Assembly (NCBI GenBank): GCA_013396755.1
Contig: VWZF01004007.1
Span: 610,772-674,771, forward strand
Direction of reading: 5' to 3'
From: Sclerurus mexicanus
Taxonomy: Eukaryota > Chordata > Aves > Passeriformes > Furnariidae
Length of the DNA stretch: 64,000 nt
Shown: positions 26,229-38,400 of the stretch, one piece after another
Layout of the letters: the number at the start of each line of letters is the position of its first letter
How positions within the stretch are numbered: position 1 is the first letter of the stretch
The notes under the pieces: generated by a model
What the model was told of the DNA's origin: nothing
Databases searched by the model: none
What the model saw: the letters and a program-made list of their open reading frames with translations, nothing else
Program-made: the position numbers and the translations under genes

Positions 26229-29200
26229 AGAGGTGAGCTACACCGAGTTTCTCTGATGGCATACAACTCACCCATTATCTCAGACCTTCCAAGTTGAATA
26301 ATACCCTTAAAGCAAACTTATAATTCATTATTTAGATTTTTCCTGTCCCAGGGGTGTCTGCAGTGCTGGGCACATGTAATGCATTGTACTGGGCTCATTT
26401 GCAGCTTGAATGGGGGTCAGCAACAGAATGCAGGCTTTTTTACCCCTTGAGCAATGAAGCATTGAGTAAAAGTTACTATAACCAATTAGTGGTGGCATTA
26501 TTATTACCAATTAGTGGTTGTGTGAAACAAATCATTAGTCTTAGTTCAGTTATTAGCAGCCAGGTGTTCATGAGACATGCCATGTGCAGCCATCGTCGTA
26601 CCTCCGCAGTCACCGTCAAGGCCAGTCACTGAATTTGTGATGTCTCTATGTGTGGGGGTTTGTCACCACTTCCCCCCCCAAAAAACCCCCCTGTAGTGTG
26701 CAGGGTTTTTTTTGTTGCTGCCAGTGTTGTATACCTAGTGAGTGAATAAATAAGGCCATCTCAATCTCTAGACTAGTATTTTGAAACCTTAAATATACTG
26801 AAGTCATGATGTAAAGCCAAAAATTAGATTTCCAGCTTTGTTGTTAGTTGCTGCTTCATTTGTAAGAGCAAAATGGCCATGCCAGAGCAGGAGAGTTACA
26901 TTAGGAATTTATTCTTGATTGAAAGTATTGTTTGTTTAGGACTCCTGTTCATAAAACCATTAATAAGTAAGATTTCCACACACCTGTTAGTTTTGGATGA
27001 TGACTTTCCAGAAGACAGCAAGGAGCATTAATTGAATTCTATTTAAGAGCTTAAATTGCACTTTTATACTGTGTTAAATTTAAAAAAAGTTAATGGGGAA
27101 AAGATTATAATTCTATATTTAGCATTACTTCCATATTGAACTACATATTTAATTTTGGTGCATTTTGCAGAGAGTTTCATATCTGTATTGAAAAATATAT
27201 AGAACAACTAATAAAATAAGTAAGCATAATTAGTAAAATTCCAATACACTAAATTCTTATTGCATAGAGGTGACTGTAATTAGAATAGGCATGAGAAATA
27301 CCTTTTGGTTTTTGAAGAAAAAAGTAGAGGGTTAGAGTGCTGTTTTCTCTTTTGGTGATTCAGATGCTGTCTGATTTTCAATATCAGTGAAGAAAGGATT
27401 TGACAGTTTATTTAAGGTTTAAGGGAACTGAATTGTAGAATAGTATCAGGCAGGGCGCTTCAAGCACAGCTGGGCAGGGACATCTGGTGGTGCAGTAAAG
27501 GAATCATTGAACACTTGAAACTGGAAGTGCAGTTGCATTGGAATGATTAAGGAAAAACCATCATTATGGTTATACTGTGATTACTTTTCTGTTTTGTTAT
27601 TATTCTAGAAACACATGCATGTTTAGATTTCAGTTCGTATATGGTTTTAATTTACTGGAAAAGTAAAGCCCTATTCTTGAGCTGACAGCTTGCAGGCATA
27701 ATGTGTTGGACACTCTTAACTCAAAGGGCATTTAACCTACAGTCGGTTGTAGGTTTAGCATAAAACTCGTGAAACCAGATTGCAGTTCTGTGGATAGAGT
27801 GGGGTAGATGCTAACCCTGTGCATTTGGGCTCTGTAGTTCTGCCAGTGATTTGCTGTGCACTCTGGACAAAACTGATTTCACTTGTTTCACTCCATCACT
27901 CATTGTTTCAATCCATCTTTGCGTCCATTTTTCTGTAAAAGTGCTACGATAGTGTTTTGGCTTCTGAATTGTATATATGGGTAGAGAAGTATAAAAAGTA
28001 AAATTATTGCATATCTTTGGTTTCAAAGTTCTTTGTTCACTAAAGACACAGTATGCGTTTACCTTGGAGTATGCATCTACCTTTATAGATCATAAAAACA
28101 TGACTAGTATTTGAAATGCAGTCATTTTAAAAGAGAAATTTTTTGGAATGAATTTTCTGGTCCCGTGTGTAACTGTGTTGGTTAATTAGCACTACACACG
28201 CTAACAAAACCAGGTCCGTGGAAACATGCCTGTTGAAGGTCATACCCTTGGGAAGAGTTTCCCAGAAGTGTTTAATGCTATGGTGTCTTACCAGCTCCAC
28301 ACTTGCCACACAGATCAAGGCTTTAGTCATTTGTGAATGTCTTTTATTCATTATGTTTTTCTTGCTGTTCGTGCATACCAGACATTGGTAGTACCCATTG
28401 ACCACATATGGTGCCTTCTGGGAGATGGTGTCACCTGCTCTTGGGGCGTGGGCACAGTAATTCCAGTGACAGCATGGTCTCTTCAGGGTTTATCTGCTTT
28501 ACAAAGCTTCTGTGTCTGCTGTCCTGTCTTCTCTTAGAGTAGGTGTGGTCTTGAAATGATGGTGTTGAAAAGTCACTAGTTTGTTATGTGTGTTGTATCA
28601 GGAATGAATTTTTATTGTCATGTATTCTCCATGCAATTCTTTACAAAGAAAATGGAAAAAAAGTACAAGTATCTGCTCTTTCCTTTGCTGCTAACAAGGT
28701 TTTTCAGGAGGAATCTGTAGCAACTGCAAGCTTCAGTTCCTTTCATCGTATCCTAGACAGAAAAAAAGTCAATAACCTAAAACTTTCATAGCCAATTATG
28801 GGCTTTTTACTGTGGTCATTATTCACACAAGGAACCCTGTAGTTGGTAAGAAAGGATATATGTATGTATGTATATAATCAAGATCAGAATCAGAGCAACC
28901 ACTGTATAATTGAAAAACTGGGACTTTCAGATTGAGAGTCTTCTTGAAGTAAAGACCTGCAGAGATCAGCACTTTGAAAAGTAGAACAATTTATCCCAAA
29001 GTCAGAATAGTATTCCCTGCAGCTTTTCACAAGAGAGTGGGTATTTCACTGAGATCCAACTCTCCTTTCTCTCCTTGCAGTAAAATTTATATTTTGTAAA
29101 ACTCCTCATGATTTCTTTTCCATAAAGCAACAGTTCTTTGTCATCTTCCATTGTCACTCTCGTGGTTCTGTCATCATCCTTTAAAAATTTCTCCACTCTT

Positions 29201-29438
29201 GTTTTGGATAAAAGAAAGAAGCATTGGAATTTGATGCTGTATCCTTTGTTTCAGAGAGGTCCCAAGGCTATGGTGACAACTATGAACTGAGGATAGCCAC
29301 AGAGTTGTTGCAGATGTGCTGTTTTCTGTTAAAGAAAAGCTGTTGTTCATCCACAGCCCTTCTATGGAATATTTAATCTGTAAGGCTTTATATTGCAAGC
29401 AGCCCATTACAGAGAAAACTGTTGGTTTTATGTTTCAG
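26229..29438. other. intron sequence upstream of first visible exon
   Basis: No earlier TMEM135 exon was recognised. It includes a small direct repeat of accaattagtggt at 26481 and 26506 and C-rich/A-rich low complexity near 26672-26692. Confidence 0.5.
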
Positions 29439-29480
29439 GTGCAAAGATGGCTTGAAAGGATTTACATACTCTGCACTAAA
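29439..29480 (+). CDS. TMEM135: TMEM135 coding exon (first visible; probably exon 7)
   Basis: This is a 42-bp exon. The acceptor is a T-rich stretch ending tgtttcag and the donor is gtaagt. The first base completes a split Arg codon from the missing upstream exon. The exon then reads CKDGLKGFTYSAL, and its last two bases (aa) join the G of the next exon to give Lys. It encodes the loop after the last membrane span of the protein's first half. Small size and flanking splice sites support it, and the phase matches the next exon. The exon number comes from recall of a 15-exon gene, not from this window. Confidence 0.93.
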
Positions 29481-32400
29481 GTAAGTAAAGTTTCTGTGAA
29501 TCTGTAGCTTTAAGTCAGGATTTTGAGGAATCATGCACACTGGCCAGCTACATCGTAAGGAAAGTATTCCTAAGAAAAATCATGATGTAAAACTTTTCCA
29601 GCTTTGGGAGTATACAACATATTTTGAAAAAGACATGTTTATAGAATCATTAAGGGTGAAAAAGGCCTCTAAGACATCAAGTTCAACCATTAACCCAACA
29701 CTGCCAGGTCCACCACTAAAGCATGTTCCCAGGTGGCACATCTACATCTCTTTTAAGTAGCTCCAGGGATGATGAATCCACCATTTCCTGGGCAGCCTGT
29801 TCCAATGCTTGACAATCCTTTCAGTGAAGAAATTCTTCCTAATATCCGATCTAAACCTCCCCTGGCGCACCTTGGGGCCATTTGCTCTTGTGCGCTGACA
29901 AGAGAGGAATCCTTTTAAAGGAGACTCAGTCATGATTGCATGTTTTTGAAGGAGCATTGATCTTCTATCTTTCTAAAACTGGAATTCATGATAACCTATA
30001 TTTTCCTGAAAGCAAGTGGCTGCTCTGTTTTGACCTGAAAGTTCTTTGCTGCATTACAAAACAATTAATAAATGCAACAGTAGTTCTGTACTCAGCATGA
30101 AAATAAAGCATGGATTTATATAATATTTTTTTAAGATATCCTCAACATGCCACAAAGCCTTGTGTCTGCCATTGTGGTCCAGCCTCTCCTAGAATTTACT
30201 TTGCAATGGAACCCTCTGGTGTTGCTCCCTTGTATGTTATACAAAGTTCTCCCACCTTCATGCCTTGCCTTTTGTCATCCAGACAGCCCAGTGCATGGAG
30301 AGTAGCAACTCACCTGTGAAGAAAAGAGCTGAAGTCAAGCAAGAGGGATTTGAATTGTTGCTTTAGGAAATATTTTACAGAGTTTATAGCCATGAAATAT
30401 GATAGCAGGTCCCAATAGTTAAATTATTCAATTTGTAGTCAGAAATACAGATGTGAAACACTTTTACGGCATCATGCAGAGACAGTGCTTTCTGAAATCA
30501 CCAGTTCACAGTGACATGTCAAATGACAAAGATTTTATACCTTCATCACCCTTAACAAGACTACCGTGGTACAGTGTAACTTGGATTATAGTGCAGAGTG
30601 TTAGGAAACATCTTGCCACTGTGTCCTTCCTTGCCCTTGACACACAGTAATTCTACACCTAAGATGAACCAATATATTGACAATATCAAATTCTGGGTGA
30701 AGAAAGCAGGCTCAAGATGAAGCCAAGTAAAACAAAGTTGATGCTCTTGGTGGGAGTAAAAACATGTTGAGATTTTGTAAAACAGATATTTTGTAAAAAT
30801 ATTGTAGTAATTGTCATCCATTATGTAACCCTGTTTTGCTGGAGGTAATTGAGATATTTCATGGGCCTTTTAATGTTCTTATTTTCTGTTCTTCCTTTGT
30901 CTGAGAGATGGACTTCCCTACTAATGTTTTTGTTATTGGTTTTAAAAAATTCCTGTCAGCTATTTCCATTAGCTGAGGTTTAAATATATGTTGGTGAATT
31001 GATCTTTTCAAAGAGGTGTGGCAGCTGTATAGGATGAGTTTTTACAGAGCTGGGGGTAACTTCAAGCTCATCTTAAAGACTTACAGACTTATACTGGATG
31101 ATATATTTCGTTGAGTTATTTAGTTAATTCTTTTGTTCTGTTTTGTTTTTTTTTTCTTCTTTCAGGTTCATTGTAGGAAAAGAAGAAATACCCACTCACT
31201 CTTTTTCACCTGAAGCAGCATTTGCAAAAACAGATAGAAAAATCAAGCATTGTGAAAAAGTATCACAGCCAATGAACATACTGGCTCTAACAAAAAAGCT
31301 CATGGACAAAGTGTGAGTCAAAGAAAACAAAAGAAAAACCAAAATGAATCAGTGACATATTGCATTTTAATGTCATGTTACATTGTATCTCACAATGTTT
31401 TATAGTATTTTGCTTTGCATTTAAGTGTTTTCCTGTTTCATTTTTTACTGGTTAATTAGCAGTGGCAAATGATGAACTCTAGTGAAGGCAAAACTCAAGA
31501 CCTGCGTGTCATAGTTATGACTTACAACATTCAATTCTAAGGGGGAGAGTAAATTCAGTCAATGTGCAGGCTGGTGGTTGCTTTTCTGCAGCTTTCAGCA
31601 ATATCAGTTCATGGCATGGTTCTGCTGGAGCTAGTAGTGATGTTAAGGAGAAAATTTACACAGCAGCAGACCTTACTCATGTCACCATGACTGTAACATT
31701 GTCGTTTGGGGGACCTACATCCCTGTGTTGCATAAAGAAGAACTACCTAAAAGTAGGATTAGTGGCCCATGGGCTGCCTCCACTGTCAGGAGATAGGAAA
31801 TTGTGAAGCAAACAGTGAGTTTTAAACTGTTTTGCAGGTCAGACCTAGACATCTGAAGTTAGGCAATATAAGTTCCCTCCCTGACTACAGGATCCAATTT
31901 ATTGTCCTTTTGTATAAGCTTAAAGAAGTGACAGCAGATAGCTTTTCACAGCATGTTCAGATAATATACTACTTCTATGCCTGATTTGTTTGCCTCAGAC
32001 ACGTTGGGTACCACAAGAAATCATTGATTTACAGGGAAGATAGAATAAAAAATGGACTGGGGTGTGTTCACACCACACCTGTGAATATTCACTTCCATTG
32101 ACCTTTTCAGGAGCAGTTTTATGATCAGATCTCTGCCTGCTGACATGCAGGAAAGGGTCTTCCAAGTGCATTGTGTTCTCAAAGTACTGGCTTATTTTAC
32201 TTGCTCAGCTGATGAACAAAATGAAGTGACCCCCACCACATGGTGACTTCCTATGATTTGCTGTAGGTTTTAGCTGAAAAATATGAGGGAAGTCAACAGT
32301 ATGACTGTATTAGATGACAAAAGACCTATGAGGAAAAGACAGCTCCAGCCATATGCAGATTCTTTTAGCTGAGTTGCTTATGCCTATTTTGTCATAAATA

Positions 32401-35400
32401 CCTCTTTTTCACTTTGCTAGAGATAGTTTGTAGCTGTTCCACTGTTCATTAAATGCAAAGATTGAGTGAAGAAGAGCATATTTTCTTTAGGGCTTTAAAC
32501 TCCCAACTCAGACATTCAGAAAACTTTTAATTTGCTGTTCTAATGCTCTCACAGGTTTCTTGTCCATATGGTTCTTTTCAATATAATTGAGTCTAAATGC
32601 CTGTAACCTGAGCACATTCTCATTACAATTTTTGCTACATAAACTGACCTCACAGATGATTTATGGCCATTAGACTTTATAGTACAAAATTCAGAACTTC
32701 CAAGATATTTGACACAGTATATAAATTGTGTAATTTATTTTACATTAAAGCTAAAATACTTGGATATAGCAAAATATAATGTTCAGATCTTGTATGACAT
32801 TACTTCTTTTAATTCTACATAATGCAGGCCTAGAAACTGTACAATCCACACATCCCACCATCTCAAGCCAGTCTTTTAAATGTGCAAAGCCAAATTCTCA
32901 GTTCAAAGAAAGAGCTACATAAAAATCTGCACTGTAGAAGAAATAACCCAAAAGTGAAGGGCTTGTAATTAAGAGAAGTTTCACAGGGGGTCTCTGTGTG
33001 TTTCTGTGTTCTGCGTTGCCCTTCAGTAAACCTTCCAATGGTATGAAAGATGTAAGGACACAGGTAACAGATGCTTGGTCAAATCCTTCCAGAACTGTGG
33101 AGCAGAGGCAAACTGGGAAAGGTCACATCACTTCTCTTGCCGACCACAGCAGAAAATTTGTCCTTTAATTTAGCATATAATATGTAGTATGGCAAGAGGT
33201 TGGATCCAAATAAGTGTGCAGACACCTTTTTCTTGGTATACAACTAAAGTATTGTTAGTTTTTATTGTCCTTTTATGGCATCATAAAAGTTCACAGTGCC
33301 CTTTAGTGGGTAATGGGGAGAATGAACACTGGTCAAATAGCACTGTATGTATTTTTAGGCCGGAAAAATTTATGAAGTCTCCTGTCGCTGACGCTGAAAA
33401 CAGCTATGAGTTAATACGTGTTTCATTATGCTTTTTGCAGGTGCAAATATGGCCCAAGGCATAGATGCTGTAAACACTATGGAGATAATTGCATCTCATA
33501 CTGTATTAAAGTAAGTGCAGAAAACGTTCGATTGACAAACTCTGGCAAGGACAGGATAAAAGTCTGTAGTCGGGAAAAGCATATGCTTAGGAAGTGAGAA
33601 AGGAGCCTGTTACTCATTCTTCTTCTATTGAAAATGTGACAAGCCTGAAAACAGATTTTCTCAATTTAGGACAGGGTGGTGGGAGGGTTAAAGTTCTCTG
33701 GTCTTTCAGATTAGCTGCAGTGAATGAGTAACATAAAATGTGTGGGAAAAAATGGACTAGTAAGCAAGGCACTTGTTTAACTATGTGATGCACTTCATGA
33801 CTGAGCCCACTTGTGACTCCCCCCTAAATAAAGCACCTGGAATGTGCTGCTGTGGCAGGCAGCATAGCCCCTGTTCACGTGCAGCTGCGCGGCTCTGGCA
33901 CGTTGCTCCCGGGCACTGGGCTCGCTCCCCCAGTCATTTATTTTAAGGGCTCGGGGTAATGAGAGATTGGACACAGTTGCTGTGCCCAAGAAGAGCTGTT
34001 TATCTCTGGTGGTATAATTCATCCGCCATTATTAATGTGATCAGCGCATTTTTTTTTCAGAGGAGTACTGTGCAGAGATTTGCCTTGGCTGGCATTGGGT
34101 TGGCACAGGTGGCACCACCTGCTATGCCTGTTTTTGGAGTTGATAAGACTCCAGGATATTTCAGTCACTTAATAGTTGACTCCTTTTTATATTGGGAGCA
34201 GCAGAAATGGATTTGAGTATCTTCAGATGCTTTTGGCATTTATTACTTTTAAAAATAACTTTTCAAAATTAAAATTTTATATACAGTTTATGCTATCTCA
34301 GAAAAGCCATGCTTAGCATCAGAATAGATCTAGCACAACATTTATTCATGTATCTTTACTAACAACATCATTTTTTGTTGGGTTAGCATTCTTTTTATAC
34401 TGCAGCGTGTTAGCGTACCATGGTGTAGCATGGGTATAAGTTGTGCTGGAGTTGATAAAATTGAGATGATGCTTAATTGTTCTGCTGAATTACAATGAGA
34501 ATATTCAGTAGAACAGTCATGAATAGTTCAGGATAGTTACATCTTTTGTGTTGTGGGTATGACCTATATTTAATAGACCTAGATTAAAATTACAGCTTTA
34601 CAACTTGTCACCACTGGCTCAGTCCACTTAATGCTTCATTCAGGGGCTCTTTTCTTCAAGGCATAACATCTTTGGGGACACAAACTTTCCATTTGCTTTG
34701 TGCTTGTTCAGTGCCTTGCCCAGTATATTGGCTGTTTAGTGTCTCCTGGCTCATTTTGTCTCCTGTGTCCCAAGTTCTTATGTTTGGTCAGGTCAGCATC
34801 CTCTGGGGAGCAAACGTTCCTGTGCTTCCATCTGCAGAGTACTCTGTTTTCCCCATAGCTATCAAGTGTCTTCAGAATCTACATCCAAGACTGCAGTGAA
34901 TGTTGTATTCAAAACAAAGATTAAAATTAAGCAGAAGTGATTTTATGCAGAGATGATATGCTGCATGTCCAGATCTCTGCTGATGGTAGCATCTCCTGGT
35001 GTGCATCTGTTTTTTCATGGGTACTTCACTATAAACTCAGTCTGCTGCATTTTTACTTAGTAAAAGTACTGTCTTTTAGTCATATTTTACAGTAATGAGC
35101 TCTTAGCTACAATTAGTTCAGGCTTGCTTTCAGAGCTTTTTAAAACTGTACCACAAAATCCATATGCATCCTGTGCTGCATGGTCAGCATTCAAATCTGT
35201 TAAGTACTGGCATAACATCATATTATTTTACAAGCACAGTTAGAGCAAAAAACTAAGGATTTCTGTTAGAGTACTCATCATGGAATGGATGCCTCTTCAC
35301 CATGGAAAACTCCTAGTCTGCTAGAAGAATGTGTGTGAGACTTCATGGGTAAAGAGAGAGATGATCTGACCATTATGGAATAAAATGAGCTTGAAATGGC

Positions 35401-38400
35401 TTTAAAACAAAAGGGTGATGAAATAGGAGGGGTTGGTGTTGAATTACTCTGGTTGAGAGACCCAAATTTGATTTCAGTTTGTGAGTTTCTCAAATTACAG
35501 TAGACCAGCCCCACACTATTCTCTGTCATTTCATAGGTGAGAGCGCAGACATGTTAGTGATTAAAAGAACATGGAGGTGAGGCCTAAAGTGAATATTCAG
35601 AAGTACTCTTCCTCTTCACGTTTAAATGCCCATTATCTAGCTGACATCATCCATGATAGCTTTCATGTAACATTCAGTAGTGACATGCTACCTGATTTCA
35701 CTTATTTCCCTTCAGACTTTAAATTCTGAAAATGCTTTGGGTTTGTAAATGTCTAAAAAGAGCTGCCAGAAGCAGTCAAACAATATTTTCCCTCTTTTGG
35801 ATTCCACTTGATTACAGTGAGGAGGCATTAGCTAGCAGTAAAAGTCCAGTTGTCCATTTTTTCTGCTGGTGCTGCAGACAGGACCAGATAACCCTCTCAA
35901 CTTACTAATGACTAGGGTGACCACAAAGAAGATTATAGAATAATAGAATGGTTTGGGTTGGAAGGGACCTTAAAGATAATTTCATTCCAACCCTCCCTGA
36001 CATGGGAAGGGACACCTTCCACTAGACCAGGTTACTCAAAGCCCCACCAACCTGACTTTGAGCAGTTCCAGGGATGGGGCATCCACAACTTCTCTGACAT
36101 TTTCTGATGATTGTAGTCTCAATGTTCTGTTGCTTGAAGAAACATATGTACCCCAAATAAATATTAATTATCTTAACTAATTTATTTTAAATATCTTAAC
36201 TAATTCCTAATGTATTGAAGAGGTTGACTGAGTTTTTGGTATGTTACTGAACTCTGTTTATGTGCACACATGCTTTTTTGAATTTGAATTATAGCCAATA
36301 TCTTGACTAAGTTATTAGGAAGTTTGTTTCTCAAAAGCAGAAAAAAAGTTTTATTCAACAAATTTTGGAGATACGTAGTTACACTGTGCTACTACCTCTG
36401 TTCATCTTAATGGTGATATTTTAACTAACCGAAATTCACAGCACATTTACACCTCTGCCTATCTCACATACCTTTTGTTAGGCATTTTCACAGTCAGCTG
36501 TTCAATATCTACAATTTACATAACTTTAAGAGTAGCAGATAAAGGAATGAGAATCTTTTCTTTAAAAAAAAAAAGCTTCTGGATCACTGGCTGACACAAT
36601 GTATTTTCTTCCACATGATTCTCATAAACCGCTTATTGGATAGCACAGAGTAATTACTTCAGGAAGAGTTTATTACTGGATGTTTAACCACAGTAAAAAT
36701 TCTTGTGCTTTATGAAGCATTATGAAGTTCTGCAGGAGTCAAAAATGTTTTGAGTTTCTGAGTCTGAAAGGTTGCTCAGTCAAACCCTCTTCAAGTTGTC
36801 CCTGTCATTGGAATTGTGTCTCTGTCAGTGGAATTGAATAAGGTGCCTGCCTTATTTGCCAGTGGTGAGTGCACAGTTAGTTTTCACATAAGGCATCTTC
36901 CAGCCCAAAACTGGGTAGATTTTATTCAGAATTATTAGAAAAGTTCAGCCATAGGTTAAGAATAATGATAGGAAGCCTTGGAGGAAGTTACAAGAGAAAC
37001 TAGGGAGAATAATTTGGAAAGAAAAAGTCAGTGTGGTTTTGTGACATGGTAAGAAAAACCAGATCTGTGTCCAAAGTGGAGTAGTAAGTAAATTCATTGG
37101 AACCCATGTTATTCTTTCTCAGTAGCTCTGCACATAAACTCCCTTCCAGTTTTGCCCTTTCCCTTGCTGCAGGCAAGGAAAGTCCATGAGCATGTGCCAA
37201 GCCACCAGGGTGAATTTCTAATTCTCACACTTTCTGAAATTTTATTTTGGTAGACTTTTTGCTCCTTAGTGTTTTGTCCAGACATTTGAGTGTATAAAGT
37301 GCTCCTTTTTTCCCACCATATTGCTTTCCTCTATAAACTTTTGTGGTTAAAAGCTGATCAGTAACCTTGAAATGAAGTCATCAGGATTATTTCAAAGGAC
37401 AAAATTTTGGAGTAGAAGAGAAAGAGAGTCTCTCTCTTGAGACCTTTCAGAAATTCGTAGAAACAAAAGAAGAGTCAATTGTCTGTGATTTTTTTTGCTT
37501 TTGTTATTTTACAGGGGAACAAGGTAAAAAAAGGTCTTGAGTTTGAAGATGGGAATGCATTTGTGCCTTTTATGTACTGTCTGTGGAGTGGGCTTCAAAC
37601 TGCTTGATGTCAAAAACAACTCCTTCTGCTTTTTCTGAATTTGTGGTTTCTCACCACAAAATCTTTCTTTCTTTTCTCTAGGGTTTCGTTAGGATGTTTA
37701 GCATTGGTTACCTGATCCAGTGTTGCCTTCGGATTCCTTCCACCTTCCGGCATCTGTTTACACAACCATCACGCCTGTTTTCCCTCTTCTACAACAAGGA
37801 AAATTTCCAGCTTGGAGCTTTTTTGGGATCTTTCGTCAGTATATACAAAGTAAGCTTATAGCATACAGAAATGACAATTGCCATGTTTTTCATTTCACTT
37901 TTCACAATATCACAGAGCTAAAAAGTCCAGCTGCTTAGTAGTACTGGTGCTGTTTGCTACAGCATGTCACTGACAAATTCTGTACTATTGCAATAATCAA
38001 ATTGTAAACAGAAAACTAGTCTTCCATTCCCTGTTCTTTTTCTATAATTTCCAAATAAATCGGATGGATTTTGCAGCGTTGTCTCAAGATCAGGAGATAG
38101 GGAGTACTTAAAGTGAATTCAGATTTCAACAGGAATCGCTGGTAAACTAAAGCGTTTTTAGTGCAGACACAAGTAGTGACTGCAGTAGCAGCAACGTTGC
38201 CAGACAGAAGCCATTTTTAGATTTTGTTGGCTCCCATATCTGGAATCCTTATTTGACACTAAATAGCAGGAAATTGCAGAACATACAATGTGTAGTGAGG
38301 CGACATTGCACTTACAGCTTGGAAGTCTACCCTTCTACGCCATTATAAGATGACAGAATGTGAACTGATATGTATTTGTATAGCATTGTTGGAATTAATC

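Larger units (their letters stand above)
33511..37681. other. TMEM135 intron, 4.2 kb
   Basis: Contains a CpG-rich patch (33830-33960) and one antisense CR1 fragment (35933-36101). The rest is AT-rich with no coding signal. Confidence 0.55.

Noticed and set aside
26481..26518. Direct repeat of accaattagtggt, considered as a target-site duplication or CRISPR-like unit
   Set aside because: Only two copies 25 bp apart with no element between; simple local duplication in a vertebrate intron.
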